A stretch of 64,000 nt of DNA, taken from assembly GCA_964628285.1 (NCBI GenBank), contig CAZVNP010000012.1, forward strand, positions 3,097-67,096. Reading direction: 5' to 3'. This stretch comes from JAPLDP01 sp964628285 (GTDB taxonomy: Bacteria > Bacteroidota > Bacteroidia > Bacteroidales > JAGONC01). This document shows positions 42,201 to 52,095 of this stretch, in pieces (positions within the stretch are counted from its first letter, which is position 1; each line of letters starts with the position of its first letter). Below the pieces are notes generated by a model, which was given only the letters and a program-made list of their open reading frames with translations, had not been told where the DNA came from and did no database searches. The position numbers and the translations under genes are program-made.

Positions 42201-44549
42201 ATGAAACGATTGCTACTTTTACCAGTCTTACTATTCATGACCGCCATGTTCCTGGATGCGCAGGAAGTTTGGCATCCCACCATGGTCTCCAGGGCCGTTT
42301 ATTTTGACAAAACGCCTCCTTTGCGTGAGATGAAGGTGATTCTTCCCGGTGAGCGTGACCGGAGCTGGAAAGAGGGTTTGGTGGAAGGCGATTACCAGGA
42401 TGAATCGAACCGGCCCGCCAAAGTGGGTCAGCCGGAAGGCTTCGTCGACCCGGTGCTGCAAGGGTACATGGGGCGCCATGCCGTGCGCGGCCCCATACGC
42501 AATTTTGACGGCGTGGGTAATGTCAACGGTGTATATCCTCCCGATACCGAAGGCGATGTGAGCCCCGACTATTACTTTCAGATGATCAATTTATCATTTG
42601 CCATTTACAGCAAAGAGGGCGATCTGCTCTATGGCCCTGTCGATAACAGCACCCTGTGGGATGGCTTTATCGGATCATGGACCGGCACCAATGACGGTGA
42701 TCCCATCGTTCTGTACGATCATCTCGCCGACCGGTGGCTGGCCTCACAGTTTGCAGTGAATTGTCCCGACGGCACCTTCTGGCAGCTCATCGCTATTTCC
42801 GAAACCAATGATCCCCTGGGGTCGTGGTACCGTTATGCCTGGCAGTATCCGGTGATGAACGACTACCCCAAGCTGTCGGTATGGGGTGACGCCTATTACG
42901 GCAGTTTCAGGATGTTCGGTTCGTATGTGCGTGGCGGCGCCTCCGCCTTTGAACGTGATGCCATGCTCACCGGCAACCCCGATGCGCGCATGGTCTATTT
43001 TGACCTTCCGGGGACCGTTGAGATCCTGCCCGCCGACGTCGACGGCCCGCCACCACCCGCCGGAGTCCCTTGCCCTTTTGCCGACATCGCCACCGGTTTC
43101 CAGAAACTTAAAATCTATGATTTCCATGTTGACTGGACCAACACCCTTAACTCTACCTTCTCACTCTCGCAGATCCTCGACGTGGAGGCTTTTAACTCGG
43201 ACCTGAACGGCATCACCCAGCCCTCCACCTCACAGACCCTGGATGAGATGACCGTCAGGCTCATGTACCGTTTGCAATACCGTAATTTCGGCGATCATGA
43301 AGCCATGGTCACTAACCATACGGTGAATGTGAACAATCATGCCGGCATCCGGTGGTATGAGTTGCGGCGCAGCGGCGGCGACTGGTCCGTATACCAGCAG
43401 GGCACCTATTCGCCCGATGCCACCAACCGCTGGATGGGCAGCATAGCCATGAACGGCAAGGGTGATATGGCCCTGGGCTACTCCGTGTCGGGCAGCACCT
43501 TCTATCCCTCGGTCCGGTATACCGGCCGCACCGCTGACGCACCCCTGGGTGAAATGAACATCCCCGAGGTGAATGTAATTGACGGCACCGGCTCACAATC
43601 GGGCACCAACCGCTGGGGTGATTACAGCATGATGGCCGTGGACCCGTCGGATGACTCCACCTTCTGGTACACACAGGAGTATATGAAAGCGACCTGGAAG
43701 ACCAGGATCGTCTCCTTCGATTTCGGTACGTTGCTGCCGCCCGAGGTGGATGCCGGCAGCGATGACACCATCTGTGAGATAGAGTATTTCGTCACCGGCG
43801 GCAGTGCGGCCTATGCCTCCTCGGTGCTGTGGAGCACCTCCGGCGACGGTCACTTTGTACCGTCACCGCCGGCCGCCCTCTCGGTGACCTACCTGCGCGG
43901 ACCTCAGGATATCGCCAACGGTATGGTCACACTCACGCTGACAGGTTACGGCTATGAACAGGGCATGGAAGCCAGCGACAGCCTGCAGCTTTTTATCCGG
44001 CAAAAGCCTGATGTTTTTGCCGGCAACGATACGATCATCTGCGTCAACCACACCCTGCCCCTGGCCGGCACCGCTTACCACACCCAGAGCGTCTACTGGA
44101 CCACCAACGGCGACGGCACCTTCAGCGATACCGCCTCACTCATATCGACCTATTTCCCCGGCAGCGGTGACATCACCAACGGCAATGTCCACATCACCCT
44201 GCATGGCATACCCATTACCCCGTGCCCGACAGAGGACGTGGACTACCTCGTGCTCAATTTCGATCCCTGTACAGGCATCGGGAACGTTGACAACGCTGAC
44301 TTGCAGATGCAGATCATACCCAATCCCACCCGGGGGATATTCGAGCTCGTTGTGAACGGATTGAAAGGGCAGGACAGTTACATCCAGGTGACAGATGTGA
44401 GCGGCAACCTTCTGTTCACGGAACACATGAGGAGCGACAACGGAACGTACCGTAAGACATTCGACCTGTCATTTTACCCCGAAGGGATCTATCTGGTGAA
44501 GGTCATCAACAGAGGGGCCGTCAGAATTGAAAAAGTGGCTTTGCAGTGA
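42201..44549 (+). CDS. unrecognised 782-residue T9SS cargo protein
   Basis: I do not recognise the main domain. A signal peptide (LLLPVLLFMTAMFLDAQ) leads to a region of about 500 residues with many W, Y and D residues: VNGVYPPDTEGDVSPDYYFQ, SWTGTNDGDPIVLYDHLADRWL, MVYFDLPG, YRNFGDHEAMVTNHTVNV, GIRWYELRR, GTYSPDATNRWMGSIAMN. This looks like one large propeller or beta-rich domain. Two Ig-like repeats follow, each with a DAG(S/N)DxxIC-type start (VDAGSDDTICEIEY; VFAGNDTIICVNHT). The end is a T9SS domain (IIPNPTRGIFELVV to YPEGIYLVKV). A close paralogue follows 50 bp downstream. It lies 12 bp after the rseC-like gene. Confidence 0.82.
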   Translation: MKRLLLLPVLLFMTAMFLDAQEVWHPTMVSRAVYFDKTPPLREMKVILPGERDRSWKEGLVEGDYQDESNRPAKVGQPEGFVDPVLQGYMGRHAVRGPIRNFDGVGNVNGVYPPDTEGDVSPDYYFQMINLSFAIYSKEGDLLYGPVDNSTLWDGFIGSWTGTNDGDPIVLYDHLADRWLASQFAVNCPDGTFWQLIAISETNDPLGSWYRYAWQYPVMNDYPKLSVWGDAYYGSFRMFGSYVRGGASAFERDAMLTGNPDARMVYFDLPGTVEILPADVDGPPPPAGVPCPFADIATGFQKLKIYDFHVDWTNTLNSTFSLSQILDVEAFNSDLNGITQPSTSQTLDEMTVRLMYRLQYRNFGDHEAMVTNHTVNVNNHAGIRWYELRRSGGDWSVYQQGTYSPDATNRWMGSIAMNGKGDMALGYSVSGSTFYPSVRYTGRTADAPLGEMNIPEVNVIDGTGSQSGTNRWGDYSMMAVDPSDDSTFWYTQEYMKATWKTRIVSFDFGTLLPPEVDAGSDDTICEIEYFVTGGSAAYASSVLWSTSGDGHFVPSPPAALSVTYLRGPQDIANGMVTLTLTGYGYEQGMEASDSLQLFIRQKPDVFAGNDTIICVNHTLPLAGTAYHTQSVYWTTNGDGTFSDTASLISTYFPGSGDITNGNVHITLHGIPITPCPTEDVDYLVLNFDPCTGIGNVDNADLQMQIIPNPTRGIFELVVNGLKGQDSYIQVTDVSGNLLFTEHMRSDNGTYRKTFDLSFYPEGIYLVKVINRGAVRIEKVALQ

Positions 44550-44599
44550 TCAATGAATCATTGTCCAGTCAGTGAAAATTATTAATCTTAAGATCATAA

Positions 44600-46957
44600 A
44601 TGCAAATGAAAAATTTATTCTTGTTTATTGCCGTGGTGGTGGCCTTTTCGGTACAGGCCCAGGACATGAAAATACATCCCGTGAGGGTTGCAAAAGCCGT
44701 CTATTATGACGTGTCACCCCCCCTGCGTGACATGCCGTTGATCGAGCCCCGCCAGCACGAATGGAGCTGGAATGACGATGTCATTGAGAACCCGTCCATC
44801 GAGCGTGAGATGGTGAGCGAAGAGGTCAAGGCGCGGTTTGACACGGTTGTCGACCGTGTGGTACAGAAGAATATGGGCTCGCGGTCGGCACGAGGTCCCA
44901 TACGCAGCTTCGACGGCGTTAAGAATGTCAACGGTGTTTATCCCCCCGATACCGACGGCGATGTCGGCCCCGATCATTATTTCCAGATGATCAACCTGTC
45001 GTTTGCCATCTTCGATAAACAAGGCAACAAGCTGTTAGGTCCTTCCGATAACAGCACCCTATGGGCGGGTTTTCCCGGGCCGTGGACCGGCACCAACGAC
45101 GGTGACCCTGTCCTGCTATATGACCACCTCGCCGACCGATGGATTGCCACACAGTTCGCCATCTACACCTCCGACGGCACATTCTGGGAACTGGTGGCCG
45201 TATCACAGACGGGCGACCCCCTGGGAAATTATTACCGCTATGCCTTCGAGTTCCCCGATTTCAATGACTATCCCAAGGTATCGGTGTGGCCTGATGCCTA
45301 CTATGCTACCTTCAATATGTTCGGTGAGAATGTGAATGCCAGCGTGGCGGCCTTCGAGCGTGAGAAGATGATCAACGGTGACCCCGATGCCCGGATGGTG
45401 TACTTTGACATGCCCGAAGCCTGGAGCATGATGCCCGCCGACCTCGACGGGCCCCCGCCGCCGGCAGGCACTCCGGGTTATTTCGCTTTTATCGACACGT
45501 GGAACACCCAGAGCCTGGATATCTACGCTCTCCAGGTGGACTGGGACAACCCTGACAATTCCACCATGACGCTCACCGATGTCCTGCCCGTCGATCCTTT
45601 CGACCCCGATGTCAACAACATACCGCAGCCGGGCACGGGAACCAAACTCGATCCCATCAGCGACCGCCTGATGAACCGCCTGCAATACCGGAATTTCGGC
45701 GATCATGAATCGATGGTCGTCAATCACACCGTGAGGGTCGGCAACCACGCCGGCATCCGGTGGTATGAGATGAGAAAAGATACGGGTGACTGGTACCTCT
45801 ACCAGCAGAGCACTTACTCACCCGACGAGACCAACCGCTGGATGGGAAGTATCGCAATGAACGCTAACGGTGAGATAGCCTTGGGCTATTCCGTGTCGAG
45901 CTCATCCCTTTATCCTTCGGTGCGTTATACCGGACGGTCTCCCGACGCGCCCCTGGGTGAGATGAACTACCAGGAGATGGAGCTGGTGGCCGGCACGAGC
46001 TCACAGTCAGGCATCAACCGCTGGGGCGACTATTCCTATATGTCGGTCGACCCGGTGGATGACACCACCTTCTGGTATACGCAGGAATACATGTCGGGGG
46101 GATGGAAGACACGCATCGGCGAGTTTAATTTCGCTCCCGTCCTGCCACCGGAGATCGATGCCGGCAACGACACCACTTACTGCCAGAACGCCCTCTTCGT
46201 GGCCCATGCCGCCGGCATGTACGTCAGCTCCGTGCTCTGGACCACCAGCGGCGACGGACGCTTTGTGCCGGATCCGCCCACGAGCATGCTCCAGGGTTAT
46301 ATCCGCGGCACCGAAGATATCGCCAACGGCGGCTTCACCCTGACCGTCACCGCCCAGGGCTTCTTACCCGGGATGACGGCCGTCGACAGCATCAACGTCA
46401 CCCTGGTGAGGGTGCCGTCGTGCTTTGCCGGCTACGACACCATCATTTGTAACAACGTTTCCCTCATGCTGGCAGGCACCGCCACCGATGCTTCGTCGGT
46501 GCTGTGGACGACTGACGGCGACGGGACGTTCGACGACCCCGCCCTGCTGACGGCAACCTATACGCCGGGGCAAGGCGATGTTGAAAACGGCTCCGTCAAG
46601 CTGACACTGACAGCCTATCCGCTGCCACCCTGCACCGACCCCGATGATGACAAGGTCACTATCACATTGGTCAACTGCACCGGCATTGAGGAACATGCCA
46701 CAGCCGCAGTGGATCTCAGGATCATCCCCAACCCCACCGGCGGCGCCTTCACACTGATGATGGAAGGGGTGCCCGATGCTCGTCTCCGGGTCACCCTCAT
46801 CAACCAGGTGGGCGACGTGATCATGAGCGACCGCATCGACAACGCCAAGGGCCAGGTGACACGCGATTACCGCCTGTCAGGCCTGCCCGGGGGCATCTAT
46901 TTCCTCAAAGTGAACGGCGATTCGTTTGTGAAGATTGAAAAGATGGTGCTGGATTGA
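44600..46957 (+). CDS. unrecognised 785-residue T9SS cargo protein (paralogue)
   Basis: This is the tandem partner of the preceding gene, of nearly equal length and similar throughout: signal peptide (FLFIAVVVAFSVQAQ), then VNGVYPPDTDGDVGPDHYFQ, PWTGTNDGDPVLLYDHLADRWI, YRNFGDHESMVVNHTVRV, GIRWYEMRK, TYSPDETNRWMGSIAMN, two Ig-like repeats (IDAGNDTTYCQNAL; CFAGYDTIICNNVS) and a T9SS tail (IIPNPTGGAFTLMM to PGGIYFLKV). The shared segments define a family of its own. Conserved acidic and aromatic clusters could bind a ligand or a metal, but no known catalytic pattern is visible. The pair is likely one transcript. Confidence 0.82.
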   Translation: MQMKNLFLFIAVVVAFSVQAQDMKIHPVRVAKAVYYDVSPPLRDMPLIEPRQHEWSWNDDVIENPSIEREMVSEEVKARFDTVVDRVVQKNMGSRSARGPIRSFDGVKNVNGVYPPDTDGDVGPDHYFQMINLSFAIFDKQGNKLLGPSDNSTLWAGFPGPWTGTNDGDPVLLYDHLADRWIATQFAIYTSDGTFWELVAVSQTGDPLGNYYRYAFEFPDFNDYPKVSVWPDAYYATFNMFGENVNASVAAFEREKMINGDPDARMVYFDMPEAWSMMPADLDGPPPPAGTPGYFAFIDTWNTQSLDIYALQVDWDNPDNSTMTLTDVLPVDPFDPDVNNIPQPGTGTKLDPISDRLMNRLQYRNFGDHESMVVNHTVRVGNHAGIRWYEMRKDTGDWYLYQQSTYSPDETNRWMGSIAMNANGEIALGYSVSSSSLYPSVRYTGRSPDAPLGEMNYQEMELVAGTSSQSGINRWGDYSYMSVDPVDDTTFWYTQEYMSGGWKTRIGEFNFAPVLPPEIDAGNDTTYCQNALFVAHAAGMYVSSVLWTTSGDGRFVPDPPTSMLQGYIRGTEDIANGGFTLTVTAQGFLPGMTAVDSINVTLVRVPSCFAGYDTIICNNVSLMLAGTATDASSVLWTTDGDGTFDDPALLTATYTPGQGDVENGSVKLTLTAYPLPPCTDPDDDKVTITLVNCTGIEEHATAAVDLRIIPNPTGGAFTLMMEGVPDARLRVTLINQVGDVIMSDRIDNAKGQVTRDYRLSGLPGGIYFLKVNGDSFVKIEKMVLD

Positions 46958-47025
46958 TTGGGCGAGAGTGGATTTTCACCTTCGCTCTTTTATCCCATTG
47001 CAAACAGAAGCATAAAGCTGCCTGA

Positions 47026-47499
47026 CTAATGCCGCATCGTGCGCCAAGCCGGCATCCTGGTTCTCTCAAGAGAGGTGATGCGCTTTAGCAGCGCCTCGTC
47101 CGGAAGCTGCGCCCCGCGCATGTTCCAGAGGATATACAAGGCGCAGGCTTTAAGAAAGGTCTCTTTGGAGGTAAGGTCGTTGCCGGCGGGCAGGGCTTTC
47201 ACCTCATCGTTCAGCCACTTCCTGGTCTTAGGGATGTCATCGGCAACGGATGTACAGCTTCTCATGGAAGGTATGGCGGTGAAGGCACTTGTGATGAACA
47301 GCGGTTCGAGGCCGTACACCGGGTCGCTGACCTGGTAATAATGCATCACCTTGTTTTCCTGGAATTGTATGTCGGCCACGGGCGTCAGCCATTGGGAGCG
47401 ATCCTTGGCCGGGGCGGAGTATGACAGTATCAGGAGGAGTGATAGCGTCACTGCCAGCCTGTGAACCGAAATCGAATAATAATAACCGGGTTTGGACAT
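47026..47499 (-). CDS. exported protein, function unknown
   Basis: I do not recognise this 157-residue protein. It has an N-terminal signal peptide with a hydrophobic core LAVTLSLLLILSYSAPA, then a mature part of about 125 residues with IQFQENKVMHYYQVSDPVYGL, FTAIPSMRSCTSVADDIPK and a helical C-terminus (TSKETFLKACALYILWNMRG). No T9SS tail, lipobox or known motif is present, so a soluble periplasmic protein is likely. It is convergent with the T9SS gene to its left and its 5' side is the long inverted-repeat element. Codon use looks normal. Confidence 0.6.
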   Translation of the reverse strand: MSKPGYYYSISVHRLAVTLSLLLILSYSAPAKDRSQWLTPVADIQFQENKVMHYYQVSDPVYGLEPLFITSAFTAIPSMRSCTSVADDIPKTRKWLNDEVKALPAGNDLTSKETFLKACALYILWNMRGAQLPDEALLKRITSLERTRMPAWRTMRH

Positions 47500-47539
47500 A
47501 AGGGATTGAATTTATTGTTTTACAAATTAACGTCTCCAT

Positions 47540-47690
47540 TTAACCGCAGAGGACACAGAGGAAGCGCAGAGGACGCGGAGATCCTGAAATAAAATATAAT
47601 TACAAATAGAAGTTTGTCTTCAATCAACAGATCATTGATTCTAAAATTCTCTGCGCTCTCCGCGTCCCCTCTGCGTCCTCTGCGGTTAAA
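47540..47690. repeat. long inverted-repeat element (copy 2)
   Basis: Arms TTAACCGCAGAGGACACAGA... (47540-47580) and ...CCTCTGCGTCCTCTGCGGTTAA (47649-47690) are near-perfect complements of about 40 bp. Each arm is itself made of repeated gcagagg/cctctgc units. The element occupies the first part of the 423 bp gap at 47500-47922; no gene is supported there. Confidence 0.85.
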
Positions 47691-47796
47691 AAAATAACAT
47701 TTAACAACTATCACCGTTCGATACACAACCTCGAACATGGAAAATGGGAAATCTCATTTCGCCAAATGGCCTTCTGCATTTTTCCCTTCCAATGAA

Positions 47797-47828
47797 ACGA
47801 AGAAGGCACGAAGCAATGGAGCCATTGA
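47797..47828. repeat. dispersed intergenic repeat (copy 1)
   Basis: Thirty-two bases beginning ACGAAGAAGGCACGAAGC recur with one change at 55565-55596. Both copies are in gaps next to accessory genes. The rest of the gap up to 47922 shows nothing clear. Confidence 0.8.
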
Positions 47829-47922
47829 ACTAAGGTTGAAAAAATTGTGATTGATTAAAGATCACCGGATAAAATTAATTCCTAACTTGACCGGATAAAT
47901 TATTTTACTGAAATCCGGATAA

Positions 47923-50900
47923 ATGAGATATACGGTCAGGACGGGATGCATTTCAATCATCGCTTTATTTTTTCTATGTTTTTATTGCATAGCGCAAAAG
48001 CCTGTTAAATTCGAGCATCTGGGAAGTGAGGACGGACTCTCGCAGAGCTCGGTCAATTGTATCCTTCAGGATCGCTACGGCCTCATGTGGTTCGGAACAC
48101 AAGACGGGTTGAACTTATATGACGGCACGACATTCAGGGTCTTCCAGAATCAACCCGGTGACAGCACCAGCCTGTCGAGCAATTATATTGTCTCGATGTG
48201 TGAGGATATCGATAGCAATTTATGGATAGGTACACTTGAAGGCGGACTCAATTATTTTGACAGAAAATCGGAACACTTCAAGGTCTTCCGTAATAATCCG
48301 GAGGCTCCCGGTTCAATCTCGAACAACACTGCCTGGTCGGTTCTTGTCGATTCGGAAGGAATCCTTTGGGTTGCCACCAGCAATGGATTGAACCGTTATG
48401 ACCGTCATACAAGCCATTTCACCGTTTACCTGCATCAAGAGAATAATGAAAAAAGCCTGCCGGCCAATATGGTTACAAGTCTGAAGGAGGATTCGGATAA
48501 AAGAGTGTGGATAGGCACCACGATGGGTACAGCTTGTTATGACAGGTCCTCAGATCGTATAATACCCCTGATGAGTCAACCGGGAACTATTGCGGAGGGT
48601 GCCAATACGACCTGGTCGTTTACAGAGATAGCAAGGGATGTGATGCTTATGGGTACTGACAATGGCGCATATATTCTTGACAGGGAAAACCAAATAACAC
48701 CGGTCTTTAACGTACCACAGGGCCATCGTATCATCGTATGGTCGGTGCTGTCCGATAGGAAAGGAGGGGCCTGGCTGGGTACCGACCAGGGATTGATGTA
48801 TTATTATCCCGGTGACAAATTATTATCGGTTTATGTTCATAAGCCTACCGATACATACAGCCTGCCTGATAATACGGTGTGGTGCCTCCATATTGACGAA
48901 ACACATAATTTATGGACCGGCACCAATAACGGCATAGGCAAAACGAATATCGCCCCTCCTAAATTCAATTCACTCGTCAGGCAGGAAGGCTGCCCGTTTT
49001 CACTCTCAAATAATCATGTTAACTGTATCCTCGAGGATAAGACCGGTGGCTTGTGGATCGGCACCCAGGGCGGGGGGCTCAACCATCTTGTACCGGGTAC
49101 CAACCGGATTGAAATATTTAATACAGCGAATTCGGGATTGTCAAACGACAACATCTGGTCCATTATCGAAGACCATAACGGTGATTTATGGATCGGTGCC
49201 TATCCAGGCGGATTGAATTTTTATAATACAACCTCAGGACGTTTCAACGTTTTCAGGAGCTATCCCGGCGGCCTCTCCAATGAGCGTGTCCTTACTCTGC
49301 TTGAGGATCAGAACGGTGTGATCTGGATTGGGACAAGAGGGGGAGGCCTCGACCGTTATGACAAGTCAACGGGTCATTTTACGACGTTTGTCCACGATGA
49401 ATCCGACAGCTTTTCGATATCTGGTAATACCGTCCTCACCCTGGCCCAGGACAAATTCTCTTACATTTGGATAGGCACTTATGAAGCCGGATTGAACAGG
49501 TACGATCCTGGAAAAAATGTTTTCACAACCTATAGAAATTCGCCTGGTGTGCCCGGTACTATTTCAAACAACACCGTATTGGCTGTATTGCCCGACAGCA
49601 AGGGGCGGCTATGGATCGGGACGCAGGGAGGACTGAATCTGGTGATGGATCCCACCCGCGACATGACATTCATTAATTTTACTACTAATGACGGGCTGCC
49701 CGGTAATACAATCATCTGTCTGGCCGAGGATAATCATGGTAATATCTGGATGAGTACTTTCAGGGGAATCGTGAAATTAAACCTTGACTTTCTGGAAGCC
49801 GGATTGAAAAAACACACCGATGAGCAAGGAATCCAGGAATCTCATTTTGAACCGTTGTTCCATGTTTATGATATGAATGACGGTTTGCCGAGCATAGAAT
49901 TTAACCAGGGATCATATCATAAAGGTGAAAGCGGAACGATATATTTCGGCAGTGCGGACGGTCTTACCTATTTCTCACCCGACAGTGTCACCAGCAGTTC
50001 TTTTATCGCTCCGGTGATCATAACAGGATTTAAGATATTCAACCGGAATGTCAATATCGCGCCGGTGACGCCGATGCAAAACCATCGGAAAGGCAGGCTG
50101 ACAGTGAAGGACGGTTCATATTCTCTTTCATCACCCGTCGCCTACCTTGATAATATCACCCTCACATACCGTGAGAGCGTGATTACCTTTGAGTTCAGCG
50201 CGCTGGATTATACCAGTCCCAACAAGAATCTGTATGCTTACATGATGGAAAATTTTGACAAAGGATGGAACTTTGTGGGCCATCAGAACAGCGCCACCTA
50301 TACCAACCTGGATCCCGGAGAATACATCTTCATGATCAGGGGCACCAATGCTGATGGAATTTGGAATATGAAGGGCCGATCGTTGCAGCTCATTATTTTA
50401 CCCCCTTACTGGCAAACGACATGGTTCATTGCATTGTGCGCACTGACAGGTTTAGCCCTCCTGACAGTGACCGTCATGAACCTGATCCGCCGTCAGAGGA
50501 GAAAAGCCTTGCGGGATAAGGAATTTGCCGAATTACAGCTTAAAACCATTAAAAACCAGATAGATCCGCATTTTGCCTTCAATGCCATGAATGCCATAGC
50601 CTCCTTTATTTACAGTGAAAAACCTGATGTCGTGTATAATTATTTTTCGCGTTTTGCCCGTCTCATCAGGATGACATTGGAGGACAGTGAACGCATTTCA
50701 AGAAGACTGGACGAGGAATTGGATTTTGTGAGGAACTATCTGGAATTGCAAAGCGTTAGGTACAAGGACAGATTTACTTTTATTTTTCAGATTGATGAAA
50801 GCATCACTTCTGACACCCTCATTCCCAAGATGATCCTCCAGACGTATGTTGAAAATGCCATTCAGCATGGTCTGGCTCACAAGACAGGTAAGGGTACCTT

Positions 50901-51162
50901 ACAAATAAAGGTTTTCCGCCAGGATGATGATGTGAAAATAACCATTGAAGACGATGGCATCGGACGTCAGAAAGCAGCCGAATTGGGATTGAGCTCAACA
51001 CGCCGTGGTTTTCAGATTATAAAAACCATTATAGAACTTTACAGCCAGTTATATCATACACCTATTGAGCAAAATATAAAGGATCTGTACGATGATTCAG
51101 GGAGCCCGGCCGGGACAAGGGTGACCATTACCCTGAAACAGCAAAATGAACATCGAAAGTAA
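47923..51162 (+). CDS. propeller-type sensor histidine kinase (LytS-like)
   Basis: The 1079-residue protein has a signal peptide, some 12-14 two-component propeller repeats at about 25-720 (units such as DRYGLMWFGTQDGLNLYD, DSEGILWVATSNGLNRYD, DKTGGLWIGTQGGGLNHL), a Y_Y_Y Ig-like domain at about 745-825 (FSALDYTSPNKNLYAYMMENF), one membrane span at about 829-853, and a His_kinase/HATPase module. The phospho-accepting His883 is in KNQIDPHFAFNAMNAIAS; N-box VENAIQHG and G-box EDDGIGRQ follow. This is the periplasm-sensing, LytS-type architecture. It signals to the LytTR regulator that starts 6 bp downstream. Related hybrid systems of gut Bacteroides sense glycans; the signal here is unknown. 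Confidence 0.93.
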   Translation: MRYTVRTGCISIIALFFLCFYCIAQKPVKFEHLGSEDGLSQSSVNCILQDRYGLMWFGTQDGLNLYDGTTFRVFQNQPGDSTSLSSNYIVSMCEDIDSNLWIGTLEGGLNYFDRKSEHFKVFRNNPEAPGSISNNTAWSVLVDSEGILWVATSNGLNRYDRHTSHFTVYLHQENNEKSLPANMVTSLKEDSDKRVWIGTTMGTACYDRSSDRIIPLMSQPGTIAEGANTTWSFTEIARDVMLMGTDNGAYILDRENQITPVFNVPQGHRIIVWSVLSDRKGGAWLGTDQGLMYYYPGDKLLSVYVHKPTDTYSLPDNTVWCLHIDETHNLWTGTNNGIGKTNIAPPKFNSLVRQEGCPFSLSNNHVNCILEDKTGGLWIGTQGGGLNHLVPGTNRIEIFNTANSGLSNDNIWSIIEDHNGDLWIGAYPGGLNFYNTTSGRFNVFRSYPGGLSNERVLTLLEDQNGVIWIGTRGGGLDRYDKSTGHFTTFVHDESDSFSISGNTVLTLAQDKFSYIWIGTYEAGLNRYDPGKNVFTTYRNSPGVPGTISNNTVLAVLPDSKGRLWIGTQGGLNLVMDPTRDMTFINFTTNDGLPGNTIICLAEDNHGNIWMSTFRGIVKLNLDFLEAGLKKHTDEQGIQESHFEPLFHVYDMNDGLPSIEFNQGSYHKGESGTIYFGSADGLTYFSPDSVTSSSFIAPVIITGFKIFNRNVNIAPVTPMQNHRKGRLTVKDGSYSLSSPVAYLDNITLTYRESVITFEFSALDYTSPNKNLYAYMMENFDKGWNFVGHQNSATYTNLDPGEYIFMIRGTNADGIWNMKGRSLQLIILPPYWQTTWFIALCALTGLALLTVTVMNLIRRQRRKALRDKEFAELQLKTIKNQIDPHFAFNAMNAIASFIYSEKPDVVYNYFSRFARLIRMTLEDSERISRRLDEELDFVRNYLELQSVRYKDRFTFIFQIDESITSDTLIPKMILQTYVENAIQHGLAHKTGKGTLQIKVFRQDDDVKITIEDDGIGRQKAAELGLSSTRRGFQIIKTIIELYSQLYHTPIEQNIKDLYDDSGSPAGTRVTITLKQQNEHRK

Positions 51163-51168
51163 AAACCT

Positions 51169-51927
51169 ATGAATAGCGATAAAAAGATCAGTGTGGTCGT
51201 TGTTGACGACGAAGAGGAAGCCCGGAATATTTTGGAGCGGCAACTCATGTCGTTCGACGATATCAAGATCATCGGTAAAGCCTCAGGAGCCGATCCGGCA
51301 CTGGATATCATAATGAACCAATCCCCTGACATTCTGTTTCTTGATATACAGATGCCCGGTAAAGACGGATTCACACTGGTGGAAGACTTACGAAGATACT
51401 TAGTCAATACGACGGTTATTTTCGTTACCGCCTATTCGCAGTATGCTATTCATGCCCTGAAGGTAGCGGCCTTTGATTATTTGCTCAAACCGGTTGTTTT
51501 TGAAGAGTTAAAGGAAATCTTGTACCGTTATAGGACTGAAAAAAGAATGGAATCGGCGGGGAAAAAGATCGATCATCTGATCGAAACTCTTAACGCAGTG
51601 AATAAACTGAAATTCAACACCCGTTCAGGCTATATCCTGGTGGCTCCGCATAATATTATCTATTGTGAAGCGGATGTCAATTATTCCTGGCTTCATATGG
51701 GAAAAGACAGGAAAGAGATCGTCACCGTCAATATAGGTAAGATTGAAGAAATATTAGCGGATTACAATTTTTACCGTGTCAGCCGATCGGTGTTGATCAA
51801 TATAGCCTATCTGACCGAAGTCGACCGGAAATCAAGAACCTGTTTGCTTACTAAGAACAACGAATCATTCCCCATCTATATACCTCCGAACCATATCCGT
51901 GAACTGGAAAAATTTATAGGTTCCTGA
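51169..51927 (+). CDS. LytTR-family response regulator
   Basis: The 252-residue regulator has a receiver domain (about 7-125) with acidic pocket Asp13/Asp14 and phospho-acceptor Asp59 in DILFLDIQMPGKDGF, the switch Thr/Ser in IFVTAYSQYAIHALK and the conserved Lys in YLLKPV. A LytTR DNA-binding domain (about 150-250) follows: FNTRSGYILVAPHNIIYCEAD, FYRVSRSVLINIAYLTEVDR. It is the partner of the upstream propeller kinase. LytTR regulators bind direct repeats near promoters; likely targets are neighbouring genes, but no operator was identified. Confidence 0.95.
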   Translation: MNSDKKISVVVVDDEEEARNILERQLMSFDDIKIIGKASGADPALDIIMNQSPDILFLDIQMPGKDGFTLVEDLRRYLVNTTVIFVTAYSQYAIHALKVAAFDYLLKPVVFEELKEILYRYRTEKRMESAGKKIDHLIETLNAVNKLKFNTRSGYILVAPHNIIYCEADVNYSWLHMGKDRKEIVTVNIGKIEEILADYNFYRVSRSVLINIAYLTEVDRKSRTCLLTKNNESFPIYIPPNHIRELEKFIGS

Positions 51928-52095
51928 TCCTTACTGACAGGGTTCGTCATGGATTTTCATCATTTGATCATAGATTTGGATGACCTCGTTCAATAAATTT
52001 ACATTCACTTGATTACGTTGACTTTTTGGGATTATTTTGCAGGGAAATAATGCTTCTTTTAAGTTTTTTATCAAATGAATCAAAACCACCTGCAA

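Noticed and set aside
47520..47738. 72-residue minus-strand ORF with RRGRRGDAESAE
   Set aside because: It reads through both arms of the long inverted repeat; the Arg/Gly and Ser/Ala runs come from repeat units and not from a protein.
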